64,000 bases of DNA. It comes from Flavihumibacter sp. UBA7668 (GTDB taxonomy: Bacteria; Bacteroidota; Bacteroidia; Chitinophagales; Chitinophagaceae). The translations under genes and the position numbers were made by a program. Numbering within the stretch: position 1 is the first letter of the stretch; every line of letters starts with the position of its first letter. The DNA lies in contig NZ_DLHM01000001.1 of assembly GCF_002483205.1 (NCBI RefSeq), positions 248,001 to 312,000 of the forward strand, in the 5' to 3' direction. The notes beneath the pieces were generated by a model, which saw only the letters and a program-made list of their open reading frames with translations, had not been told where the DNA came from and made no database searches. Below, in pieces: positions 1 to 9,500 of the stretch.

Positions 1-127
1 AGAAGAACGATATCAGGCCCTAATCAAAACTGCACCTGATACCATTAAAAGAGTTCCGCTTAAATATATTGCTTCCTTTCTTGGAATCACCCAGGTAAGC
101 CTTAGTCGGATCAGAGCAAATCAGTAA
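1..127 (+). CDS. Crp/Fnr family transcriptional regulator, C-terminal fragment
   Basis: Only the last ~41 codons lie in the window; the frame opens at base 2 and ends with TAA at 125-127. The translation contains VPLKYIASFLGITQVSLSRIR, the helix-turn-helix recognition region typical of the C-terminal winged helix of Crp/Fnr proteins in Bacteroidota. The cyclic-nucleotide-binding-like sensor domain would lie upstream, outside the window. The next gene starts 50 bp downstream on the same strand, so this regulator may control, or be co-transcribed with, the rhodanese/metallo-hydrolase gene; that link is inference. Family assignment is fairly secure; the ligand is unknown. Confidence 0.75.
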   Translation, partial: EERYQALIKTAPDTIKRVPLKYIASFLGITQVSLSRIRANQ

Positions 128-176
128 TTATTTATCATAAGATAAATAAACCGGTCATAAGGATCGTCAATTTTGT

Positions 177-1301
177 ATGGAAATCTTCCCCATGCAAGAA
201 ATTAGTACCGAAACTTTACAATCCTGGCTTGAGAATGGTAAACAACTAAATCTCCTGGATATCCGTCCGGCTGATGAACGCGCAGAATGGTTCATACCAG
301 GCAGTATCCATATAGATGCGTATGCCGGCATCAAATCAAACAGCGAGAATCCTTTTGGCAAGCTAACTCTGGCACAACATATTCCTATTATTACGATCTG
401 TGCATCGGGGAAAACCAGTTTAAAAGCAGCAGAAATATTAAACTCGCAAGGATATGAAGCCTATTCGTTAACTGGGGGCATGAATAGCTGGAGTCTCGCC
501 TGGAACACAGCAACAATCCAATTCCAACATTTCTCCATCAATCAGGTTCGCAGAACAGGTAAGGGTTGTCTTTCTTATATTATTGAATCCAATAAGAAAG
601 CAATTATTGTTGACCCATCTTTGCCAGCTCACATCTATCTGGAAATCCTGGAAAAAAATCAGTTAGAACTTACACAGGTAATTGAAACACATATCCATGC
701 CGACCATGTCTCAAGAGCCAGACAACTCGCAGAACATTGTGCTATTCCTTTGAAACTTCCCATCCCCAATTCAGTAAAATTCAAGTTTGAAGCTATCCCG
801 CTAATAACGCCTATTAAGTTGGGTAGTATCCAGATTCAGCCAATTTCTACACCCGGACATACATTTGAAAGTGTAAGTCTCTTACTGGATAATAAAGCAC
901 TGCTGACGGGAGATACAATTTTCGTTAACGGAATTGGTCGACCGGATTTAAACGCCAACAAAGCAGGCATGATTCTAAAAGCCAGGCAATTATACCATTC
1001 ATTGAAACTTCTGCTTCAAATGGATGACAAGCTGATCGTTTTACCATCCCATACCAATCAACCTGTGCCATTTGACAAAAAATTAGTACACACTACAATC
1101 AGGGAATTGAATGAACAACTTCAGCCATCCCTCGCGCATGAAGAAAGATTCGTTGATGCGCTGATCAAAAGCATCCCGTCTCCTCCTTCCAACCACGAGA
1201 AAATAATTGAACTAAATAAGAATGGGATTTATTATGAAGAATTACTCGCAACGCTGGAATCAGGACCTAATCGTTGCGCTATAAACGTCAGACAGGTGTA
1301 A
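177..1301 (+). CDS. Rhodanese / metallo-beta-lactamase-fold fusion (persulfide dioxygenase-like)
   Basis: The 374-residue cytoplasmic protein has two domains. Residues ~7-110 are a rhodanese domain (LLDIRPADE start, active-site Cys75 in CASGKTS, GGMNSW end). Residues ~118-374 are an MBL-fold hydrolase with THIHADH (His172, His174, Asp176, His177), His228 in TPGH, Asp246 in TGDT and a GRPDL motif, as in ETHE1-type persulfide dioxygenases. By family knowledge such fusions handle glutathione or coenzyme persulfide, with sulfur moved by the rhodanese. The domain order (rhodanese first) is opposite to the better known PRF and CstB fusions. ATG at 177 was chosen; an in-frame ATG at 192 is possible. 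The last codons and the TAA stop lie inside palindromic repeat A, giving the tail NVRQV. Confidence 0.85.
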   Translation: MEIFPMQEISTETLQSWLENGKQLNLLDIRPADERAEWFIPGSIHIDAYAGIKSNSENPFGKLTLAQHIPIITICASGKTSLKAAEILNSQGYEAYSLTGGMNSWSLAWNTATIQFQHFSINQVRRTGKGCLSYIIESNKKAIIVDPSLPAHIYLEILEKNQLELTQVIETHIHADHVSRARQLAEHCAIPLKLPIPNSVKFKFEAIPLITPIKLGSIQIQPISTPGHTFESVSLLLDNKALLTGDTIFVNGIGRPDLNANKAGMILKARQLYHSLKLLLQMDDKLIVLPSHTNQPVPFDKKLVHTTIRELNEQLQPSLAHEERFVDALIKSIPSPPSNHEKIIELNKNGIYYEELLATLESGPNRCAINVRQV

Positions 1302-1344
1302 GAACCTTGTTCTAACGTAATTCTAACACCTATCTGACACCTAT
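1287..1344. repeat. Palindromic dispersed repeat, copy A
   Basis: The left arm (1287-1305, gtcagacaggtgtaagaac) is mirrored by a right arm at about 1319-1339 (ttctaacacctatctgac), an imperfect inverted repeat around a short A/T-rich loop. The stop codon of the upstream gene (1299-1301) is in the left arm, and the start codon of the MFS gene (1343) is at the right edge. The same sequence words recur at 2534, 30738 and 44416. Transcribed, it would form a hairpin between two tandem genes. Confidence 0.8.
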
Positions 1345-2560
1345 GGTACAACTTGGAATAAAACAAAACTGGAAGCAATTCACTTTACTCGTACTTGTGA
1401 ATGCTTTCGTAGGCGGAATGGTCGGACTGGAACGATCCATTCTTCCACTGCTGGCAGAAAAAGAATTTTTGCTGGCCGCAAAAACCGCTATACTCTCCTT
1501 CATTGTTGTATTTGGGCTAACTAAAGCGATCACCAATTACTATACGGGCGCACTCGCCAATAGATTCGGGCGGCGGCGACTACTCATCACCGGCTGGATA
1601 GTCGGCATCCCCATTCCATTCCTGCTTATGTACGCCCCTACCTGGAATTGGATCATTTTTGCCAACATTTTACTCGGTATTAATCAGGGACTAACCTGGA
1701 GTAGTACCGTTGTGATGAAAATAGATTTAGTAGGAGAAAAAAAACGCGGACTTGCCATGGGATTGAATGAATTCGCCGGCTATCTCGCAGTTGCATTGGT
1801 CGCCTTCTTAACCGGATGGATCGCCAGCCACTATGGCATTCGCCCCTATCCTTTTTATACAGGTGTTGTATTGGTATTCGCCGGATTATTAACCAGTATT
1901 TTTTTCATTAAAGACACCATTCATCATGTCAACCAGGAATCAGCAACAAACAATATCCCAAAACGAAAACAGCTCTTTCTTGAAACCACCTGGAAAGATC
2001 CCAATCTGGGGGCTGTAACACAAGCCGGTCTCATCAACAACCTAAACGACGGAATGGCATGGGGATTATTTCCCTTACTGCTCGCAACCAAAGGATTTTC
2101 AATTGCCAACATCGGAATCGTAACGGCAATTTATCCGGCTGTTTGGGGAATCGGACAAGTATTCACCGGACCAATGGCCGATCATTTCAGCAAGAAAAAA
2201 ATGCTTTATACAGGTATGCTTCTGCAGGCTTTTACACTGTTTGGCTTCCCCTGGGCAGATACCCTGGCACATTATATCATTTTATCTTCTCTGTTGGGAT
2301 GGGGTACAGCAATGGTATACCCAACCTTTCTTGCAACTATCGCTGATTTCACACACCCGATGGACCGGGCAAAAAGCATTGGAATTTTCCGTCTCTGGCG
2401 CGATCTGGGATACGCTATCGGAGCAATATTAACCGGCTGGTTGGCCGACCTCTTTAATCTTAACGTTTCCATTTATGCGATCGCATTCCTAACCTTATTA
2501 TCTGCCCTTATTATTTACTTTAGAATGCAAAACGTCAGGGAGGTGTCAGACAGGTGTTAG
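1343..2560 (+). CDS. Major facilitator superfamily transporter
   Basis: The 405-residue integral membrane protein has about 12 hydrophobic segments. The MFS loop 2-3 signature appears as NRFGRRRLL near residue 75, and a second cytoplasmic signature MADHFSKKKML lies in the C-terminal half. The substrate cannot be read from sequence. Lying 41 bp downstream of the persulfide-dioxygenase-like fusion on the same strand, it may export a product of sulfur oxidation, but that is conjecture. The start ATG abuts repeat A. The C-terminus (residues ~397-405, VREVSDRC) and the TAG stop are encoded by repeat B, so the natural end of the family protein is probably a few residues earlier. Confidence 0.85.
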   Translation: MVQLGIKQNWKQFTLLVLVNAFVGGMVGLERSILPLLAEKEFLLAAKTAILSFIVVFGLTKAITNYYTGALANRFGRRRLLITGWIVGIPIPFLLMYAPTWNWIIFANILLGINQGLTWSSTVVMKIDLVGEKKRGLAMGLNEFAGYLAVALVAFLTGWIASHYGIRPYPFYTGVVLVFAGLLTSIFFIKDTIHHVNQESATNNIPKRKQLFLETTWKDPNLGAVTQAGLINNLNDGMAWGLFPLLLATKGFSIANIGIVTAIYPAVWGIGQVFTGPMADHFSKKKMLYTGMLLQAFTLFGFPWADTLAHYIILSSLLGWGTAMVYPTFLATIADFTHPMDRAKSIGIFRLWRDLGYAIGAILTGWLADLFNLNVSIYAIAFLTLLSALIIYFRMQNVREVSDRC

Positions 2561-2601
2561 ATTCATGTTAGAACAGTATCCTAACACCTGTCTGACACCT
2601 A
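2534..2601. repeat. Palindromic dispersed repeat, copy B, with 20-bp perfect arms
   Basis: Left arm 2541-2560 (aggtgtcagacaggtgttag) and right arm 2581-2600 are exact reverse complements, separated by 20 bp. The TAG stop of the plus-strand MFS gene is the last three bases of the left arm (2558-2560). The TAG stop of the minus-strand GH43 gene (2599-2601) is the mirror image at the outer edge of the right arm. The element sits between convergent genes and could act as a bidirectional terminator or RNA-stabilising hairpin, although no U-tract follows. A leading word gtcaggg is shared with copy C. Confidence 0.9.
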
Positions 2602-4251
2602 TTCTTCGTACTCAAACCAATCGAAAGCAGCAGTAGACGTACTCTCCTTCCAGAGAGAAGTTGCATACATTCCTATCACCACTCCCACAAACCCACCAGC
2701 TGTTGCCGTGCTCAGAAAACGAGCATCCAACGCCTTCAGCGGATTCCAATTTTTCCCATCCACCGAATAGGAAAATCGATACACCGCGTTATCCGGATCA
2801 ACTCTCAAATACAGGTCATCTCCTTTGCCTTTCAACTTTACAGACTCCACCAGCATCATCGAATCCTTATCAGACTGATACAATTGCACCACCGGGCTGC
2901 TTCCATCCATCCCTTTACACAAATAATAATAATGGCTTTCATTCTGAAAAATTACCAATCCGGCTTTTTCATTTTCTGCACCCGCCTTAAAACTCAACTT
3001 CGTTCTCACTGTCGCCTTGTGATTGTGCTGACGAAATCCGATAAAAGATGGATTCTCCCGACCACTTACCGTTTGCGGACGTAATTGCAGCGTTAACCAA
3101 CCTTTTCTGGCACTTGTATTATACCAGGTTTCAGTTACTGTACGTAGAAAAATAAAACGCGGATCCAACCCGGTCTCAGTAAACTCAGCACGATACCTTA
3201 TTTTCCCGCTGAATGCGTTTTCAGGAACGCCGGCAACCCCCTTTGGCAACGGATATTTATCCTGAACCTCTTCCAAACCTTTTGTAATAACAGGCCAGCC
3301 ATCTGCCGTCCAATTCACGGGCATTAAAAAAGTTTCCCGGCCAATATTGTAATGATCCCCCTCATAAGGACGACAGGCAAGAAAAACCGCATACCATTCT
3401 CCATTTTTCGTGTCAACCAAATCTGCATGTCCCGCAGTCGTAACCGGATTTTTTCTGCCCCGATCCAAATGCCGCTGCGTCAATATCGGGTTCTGCTCCC
3501 AGGGAGCATAAGGCCCCAAAACCGATTTACTCCGGAAAATTACCTCCGAATGATTATACCCTGTGCCCCCTTCCGCACACATCAGATAATACCAGTCATT
3601 GATCCTGTAAATATGGGGAGCCTCAATCCAAACAGGATGGCTGGACGTATCAACCCCGCCGTTCACCAATAACAATTCTTCTCCAACAATTTTATTGTTC
3701 CGATAATCAAACTCATACATCCGAATAGTCCGATGTCCATTCCACAAGGACTTTCGATTCGGTGGTTCACTATTATAAACCATATACGCCTTATCCGTTT
3801 GTTCATCAAAAAATATCGACGGATCTATTCCATTTGCTTCTTTTATATAAACCGGATTCGACCAGGGCCCCGCAGGATTCGTAGCCGTTATCACAAAATT
3901 GCCACCCTTATCTATCAAGGTACAAACAATGTAAAAAAACCCCTTGTAATAACTGATTGCCGGCGCAAACAAGCCTCTTGAAACACCCGCCCCAATCAAA
4001 GGCAATTGCTCCGGACGATCAAGTGCATGTCCTATCTGTTTCCAGTTGACCAAATCTTTACTATGAAAAATCGGCAGACCCGGATAATAGGCAAATGACG
4101 AATTTACAATGTAATAATCATCACCGGCCCTGCAGATACTCGGATCAGGATAAAAGCCAGACAGTATCGGATTTGTATATGTACCACCCGACTGTGCGTT
4201 GGTCTGGTACATCAAAATAAATTGCAGGACTACAAAAAAGATTCTTTTCAT
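2599..4251 (-). CDS. Secreted glycoside hydrolase family 43 (beta-xylosidase/arabinofuranosidase-like)
   Basis: The 550-residue protein has a signal peptide (residues 1-19, ending TNAQ). A five-bladed GH43 catalytic domain spans ~25-330, and a beta-sandwich C-terminal module of the type found in two-domain xylosidases spans ~345-550. The expected catalytic residues are visible: base Asp36 in FYPDPS, pKa-modulating Asp143 in GIDPS, and acid Glu210 in WIEAPH. Family enzymes remove xylose or arabinose from hemicellulose side chains. It is convergent with the MFS gene and separated from the DUF255 gene by 190 bp, so it is probably a single-gene unit. Its stop codon is formed at the edge of repeat B. 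Confidence 0.88.
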   Translation of the reverse strand: MKRIFFVVLQFILMYQTNAQSGGTYTNPILSGFYPDPSICRAGDDYYIVNSSFAYYPGLPIFHSKDLVNWKQIGHALDRPEQLPLIGAGVSRGLFAPAISYYKGFFYIVCTLIDKGGNFVITATNPAGPWSNPVYIKEANGIDPSIFFDEQTDKAYMVYNSEPPNRKSLWNGHRTIRMYEFDYRNNKIVGEELLLVNGGVDTSSHPVWIEAPHIYRINDWYYLMCAEGGTGYNHSEVIFRSKSVLGPYAPWEQNPILTQRHLDRGRKNPVTTAGHADLVDTKNGEWYAVFLACRPYEGDHYNIGRETFLMPVNWTADGWPVITKGLEEVQDKYPLPKGVAGVPENAFSGKIRYRAEFTETGLDPRFIFLRTVTETWYNTSARKGWLTLQLRPQTVSGRENPSFIGFRQHNHKATVRTKLSFKAGAENEKAGLVIFQNESHYYYLCKGMDGSSPVVQLYQSDKDSMMLVESVKLKGKGDDLYLRVDPDNAVYRFSYSVDGKNWNPLKALDARFLSTATAGGFVGVVIGMYATSLWKESTSTAAFDWFEYEE

Positions 4252-4441
4252 ATTATTTCAGATTAAGCGTTGCCTGTTTGGTTGTTTTAGAACGTCTTGG
4301 ATCGCTGAGGCGTCCAGGCAGGTCCAATAAATAATAGCAGAAAGTCCACGGATTTCCATCCGGACCTACCATTCAAGAGCAAATGAAGTAAGAAAACAGC
4401 ATATCGAAGTTGGCACTTATTCATTCGACAGTTATTTAAAA

Positions 4442-6553
4442 TTAAAATGAGGACAGTTGCCGAAATGCATCCGGCACAGTCAATACAGGACGTTTACAAA
4501 CTCCTTGCGTGCAAACGTATATATAGGTATTTTCTCCTTTCAATTTGTACTCAAGCAAAGGCAAATAAGCCTCTTCTTTTGTTCCCATATAAATTGCCAA
4601 TGGATACAATTCTTTTTGCATTGACAGGTTAACTGCAAGCATATCCGGCCCAACCACAGCAATTTCCTTTGTGCCATAACTCAACCAGGCTATCTGCCCA
4701 AACCAACTTCCGTAGTACCGTGTGTCGCCCGTACTTATTTCCTTCCTTAATCGCTGTAACATAGTATTGGCTATCAGCTTATAAGAGTCCTCTTGATAAT
4801 ACACGCCGATCTGAAAGAAAAGCGATGCCGTCAATGCATTGGAAGACGGCAAGGCTTCATCAGCAATCCCAATACTGCGAATTTGATTATAGGAAGAATC
4901 AGCCGCTGCATAAAAAAACATTCCGCTGCCTGAATCATAAAACTGTACCATAATCTGATCAGCCAGTGTTCTGGCTTTAAACAGCCACTCCTTTTCCAAA
5001 CTTCGCTGATACAATTTCAAATAAGCAGATGCCAGAAAAGCATAATCTTCCAAAAAAACATCTGCTGTTTTGGAGCCCCCATTTATAAAATGTTGGAGCT
5101 GGCCATTTTCGGCCTTCGCCCTTGCATCAAGATATGCCGCCAGTTTTTTAGCCTGTTGCAAATAAGCCGCATCACCCAATGCAGCATAGGCATCCGTATA
5201 GGCAGTAAGCAGCAATGCGTTCCAGGAACATAGAATTTTTGTATCCGCTTCCGGAGCTGTTCGCAGGTTGCGATTTTTCAACATGGCTTGCCGGGCAGCA
5301 GACAAACTGCCCATTATCAGTTTCGGATCCTCTTTGTATTCCACAGCAAATTCTTCCGGAAGTTTATCTGCATACAGAATCGATCTGCCCCCTTTCCAAT
5401 TTCCTTTCTCGGTAAGTTTATAATAATTCGAGATCAATGGAAATGCATCTCCTGTAATAGATTTTAACTCTTTCCAGGTCCAGGTATAATAATACCCTTC
5501 CCCCTCCGGACTAACTGCATTTAAAGAACTGTAATACCCTCCTGCCTTATCACTTAATTCTCTTTCTGCAAATGCGATGGTATTTCGAACTATCCTTTCA
5601 TACAACGGCTCTTTGGTTACCTGAAAAGCCAATGAATACAAACTTATCAGTTGCGCATTATCCGATAACATTTTTTCAAAATGAGGAATTCTCCAACTGC
5701 TGTCAACGGTATATCTTGCAAATCCGCCTCCCAACTGGTCGTAAATGCCACCTAATGCCATTTTCTTTAGCGATAATAACACCCAGTTTTGTGCAGCTAT
5801 ATTGTTGGCAACAACACTGTAATTAAGTACTGCACTTAAAAAAGGAACAGCTGGAAATTTTGGCGCGCCTTTTAATCCGCCATGTACGGTATCTATTTCT
5901 TGTCTTATGCTCTCAAATAATCCATTATATTCTTGTTTAGAAAATGCAGCACTATCCTCTTTAACTAGAATGGACAATTCCAGTTGTGCAATTCCCTGCG
6001 ATAAAGACTGTGCCTGTAGCTTCACCTTTCCGGGTTGATTATGATAAGCTGAACTCACCTGCTGCAATAATTGAATCCAGGATTTCTTTTCATAATAGGT
6101 ACCCGCATAAAATGGACTTCCATCCGGCAAGCCAAAGGCATTTAATGGCCACCCTGCATTCCCCGATAATAATTCACAGGCATTGATAAATATTTTGTCA
6201 AGATCCGGCCTTTCTTCCCGATCAACTTTAATATTGACAAAATTTTCATTCATTATTCGCGCAACCCCGGTATCCATAAAGGATTCATTTTCCATTTGAT
6301 GACACCAGTGGCAGGAAGCATACCCAATACTTATTAATAAAGGCTTCTTCTCCCTTTTTGCTTTTTCCAATGCTTCTGCTCCCCACTCATACCAGTCGAC
6401 CGGATTATCGGCATGCTGGCGTAAATACGGACTTGATGAAGCAGCTAATCTATTCTCTCTCTTCATTTCACAAGCTGAAATAAAACAGCCTGTCACCATA
6501 CAAAAAAGTATGCGGCAAATTGTTTGTATACTAAATTGTTGGAGACGCAGCAT
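4442..6553 (-). CDS. DUF255 / YyaL-type thioredoxin-fold lipoprotein
   Basis: From the ATG at 6553 the protein has 703 residues. It begins with a lipoprotein signal (lipobox FISAC, Cys28), followed by the family's opening SPYLRQHADNPVDWYEW and a thioredoxin-fold domain with CHWC (Cys81, Cys84). The C-terminal two thirds are an (alpha/alpha)6-barrel resembling glycosidase or epimerase folds. The function of this widespread family (SPATA20-like in animals) is not established. A start at 6592 is open, but it would overlap the upstream gene by 35 bp and place 13 residues before the signal peptide, so I prefer 6553, 4 bp after the upstream stop. It is the last gene of the SusC-led operon, which suggests envelope redox or a cofactor role. 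Confidence 0.8.
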   Translation of the reverse strand: MLRLQQFSIQTICRILFCMVTGCFISACEMKRENRLAASSSPYLRQHADNPVDWYEWGAEALEKAKREKKPLLISIGYASCHWCHQMENESFMDTGVARIMNENFVNIKVDREERPDLDKIFINACELLSGNAGWPLNAFGLPDGSPFYAGTYYEKKSWIQLLQQVSSAYHNQPGKVKLQAQSLSQGIAQLELSILVKEDSAAFSKQEYNGLFESIRQEIDTVHGGLKGAPKFPAVPFLSAVLNYSVVANNIAAQNWVLLSLKKMALGGIYDQLGGGFARYTVDSSWRIPHFEKMLSDNAQLISLYSLAFQVTKEPLYERIVRNTIAFAERELSDKAGGYYSSLNAVSPEGEGYYYTWTWKELKSITGDAFPLISNYYKLTEKGNWKGGRSILYADKLPEEFAVEYKEDPKLIMGSLSAARQAMLKNRNLRTAPEADTKILCSWNALLLTAYTDAYAALGDAAYLQQAKKLAAYLDARAKAENGQLQHFINGGSKTADVFLEDYAFLASAYLKLYQRSLEKEWLFKARTLADQIMVQFYDSGSGMFFYAAADSSYNQIRSIGIADEALPSSNALTASLFFQIGVYYQEDSYKLIANTMLQRLRKEISTGDTRYYGSWFGQIAWLSYGTKEIAVVGPDMLAVNLSMQKELYPLAIYMGTKEEAYLPLLEYKLKGENTYIYVCTQGVCKRPVLTVPDAFRQLSSF

Positions 6554-6557
6554 AGAT

Positions 6558-9500
6558 TTAATTAAGGGAGGAAAACACTCTGAGTGCATCATTATTGGAA
6601 CTTACCAATACGGATGTCCCTTTTTTCCGATGCAATAATTGAATATCCTTCACATTATACGGGACAAAAAATCCGGATTCTTCGATACTCATCACCTGGT
6701 AAGCACCCTTCCCTTTTCCTTTTAGAAATAATCCCGGTGATGCATCAGCCGGAGTTGTTTCCACTTCCACATCAAACTTATTCCCTGCCAATAAAATGTC
6801 CTGTATTCCATCAGCATCAAAATCGTTCACAATAATTCCGTTGATCGTGGAGAGCTGCGCTTCTACCGGAAGCCTCTGCTCTTTGAAATTTCCCTTTTCA
6901 TTTATCCATATCATACTGGAAAACTGAACTGCTTTATAATGCAGCGCAGATTCGATCTGATCGCCCAGAATTGTTTTCAAATCAGTTTCTGCAAAAGAAA
7001 GAAAGGAAGGAAATTTTTCTGCAATAAACGGACATTGCTGAGAGGTACATTCACGACCTCTGATCGGAACCTGTATCCCGCCATTGTATTTCGCCAAAAA
7101 AATATCATTTGTTCCATTCCTGTCAAAATCTTTTGCATATACTTCAAATGGTTTTTTAGCAGAGGCACTGAACTTATAATTTTCTCCCAGATTTCCTGCC
7201 ACCAGATCCAGATCACCATCTCCATCGATATCAGCAGTTACCAACTTATTCCACCAGCCTTCCGTACCAGTCAATCCGTATCGTTCCGTCTGATCAACCA
7301 GTTTACCTGCCAGATTACCAAATATTTTTATCGGCATCCATTCTCCACTTAAAATCAGCTCCGCTTTTTTATCTCCATCCAAATCTGCCCAAACAGCAGT
7401 TTGCACCATACCTGCCTTTGCCAATTCAGGTGCCCATTCCATTGTTCTATCGGTAAACTTTCCCTTATCATTTATCAGAATATAACTTCTGGGTGAATAA
7501 GGATATTGGTGCGGTACAACCAGCCCCCCTCGAAATATATCCAGATCACCATCAGCATCTATATCATAAAAAGTCACACAGGAACCACTACTCGTGGTTA
7601 CCGGTAATTCAGCAGCTGAAAATCCGCCTTTCCCATTGTTGTGGTAGAGCCTGTCCTGGTACATTTTTGAGCCCTCTTCAAATTCACTCCCGCCACTCAC
7701 TACATACAAATCAAGGTCTCCATCCTGATCCGAATCAAAAAATACGGTGCCGATATCCTCAAAAGCAGCGTCTTTTTCAAATGCGTAAACTTTTTGCAAT
7801 TCCAGTTTATCATCTTGCTGGATATACAATCTCCCCGCCTGTCCGGCTGCTCCTCCAACATAAAAATCTTCAATCCCGTCTCCATTCACATCTCCCACAG
7901 CAATAAACGGCCCGGTTCGGGAAAACATATGAGGTAATAATACCTGATCCTTATATTCGTCGTACACATTTTCCTTATGAACAAAGGGAGTGCTTAACAC
8001 TTCGTTATCTGCAACAAAAACCGGCTGAAATTTCACTCTTCTGTCAATTGCCGGAACGGCGTCCTTGTATGATATTGCTACCTGTTGATTTGTCTTTACC
8101 TCTTTCAAAATATTTTCCTTGCCATCCAGCCAGCTTACCACAATACTATCTACCTGAGCTATATCTCCCAATCCAAAATGAATTTTCGGATCATTGGAAG
8201 ACATATACCCCCGTACCGTCTTCTGTTCAAAATATTGCTGCATTTTCCCATCGTAGTAAATGGCAATCTTAGCTCCGATTCCATCGGAATTACCAACCGG
8301 ACCTTCCAATTTTAACTGCAGGTATTGATTCTTTTTTTCAGAAATATTTTCATATAAAAATGCTTCCTGATCAAGATTATTGATCACCAAATCAATATCG
8401 CCATCATTATCAAAATCAGCAATGGCTGCACCATTGGAAAAACTGCTGTCTTCAAAACCCCAGGCAGCAGATACATTTTCAAACTTAAGATTGCCCTTGT
8501 TTTTATAGAGGTAGTTGGTAACTTTTATGGGATCATAAATCTCAATATATTCTTTGAACCCCCGACGAAACATATCATCGGCTGAACTGTATTTATTCAG
8601 GTTCGCCTGAACATAGGCCTGCTGTTTATCCAGAATATCTCCATCAAACAAATCTCTTCTATACCCATTCGCAACGAAAATATCCCGTTGCCCATCGTTG
8701 TCAAAATCAGAAAGCAGGGTAGACCAACTCCATTCTGTTTTAGACACTCCGGCCAATTGGGATATATCACTAAAAAAAAGATTTCCCTGGTTCAGGTGAA
8801 GTGCATTGTGCATATATTGCCGATGAAACCCGCTATCCACAATTGCCCAGAAACCCTCCACATCCATTCTGGGCATCGACACTTTGGATCGTTTATAATT
8901 TTCAGGCAACATTTCCATTACAATAATGTCTTCCAATCCATCATTATTAATATCAGCAATATCTGCCCCCATCGAAAAAAGAGAATTATGATTGGTTGCT
9001 TTTTTTATTTCATCTTTAAAAGTTCCATCACCCTGATTGATAAACATATAATCATTGTCTGCATAATCATTGGAAATAAAAATATCCTCAAAACCATCCA
9101 TATTTAAATCCGCATTGGTAACAGATAATGCATATCCGTAGGTTTGTCCTATTCGGGCCTCTTTGCCAATTTCAATGTACTTCCCCTTTTCATTCCTATA
9201 CAATTTATTGCGGGCGTAATCAGGTGGATTTCTTTTCCCTTTAACCATCTGTGATAAACCCAAATAAAAAGAATCCGGCCTGGCTGCTATATATACATCG
9301 AGATCATTGTCATTATCCATATCAAAAAACAGGGCCTGTTGAGAATAGCCACTATCTGCCAGTCCATATTCTGCTGCCATTTCCTTAAACCGGCCATCTC
9401 CCTGATTGATATACAATACATTTTTTCTTGTGGCATCACTATCCCTGAAACCACCCTTACAAATATAAATGTCCATATAACCATCCTGATTGATATCCAC

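Noticed and set aside
4284..4325. Possible degenerate fifth copy of the palindromic repeat (ttagaacg ... tgaggcgtc ... caggt words)
   Set aside because: Only short words match and the spacing differs from copies C and D; no inverted partner is seen, so I do not count it.
6554..6592. Start of the DUF255 lipoprotein at 6592
   Set aside because: It would overlap the upstream gene by 35 bp and put extra residues before an otherwise normal lipoprotein signal; the ATG at 6553 is preferred.
7493..7906. Long plus-strand open frames opposite the UnbV, SusC and DUF4832 genes (for example 7493-7906, 34216-35088)
   Set aside because: They are antisense shadows of well-supported genes, have no recognisable domains and are rich in residues expected from reversed coding sequence.
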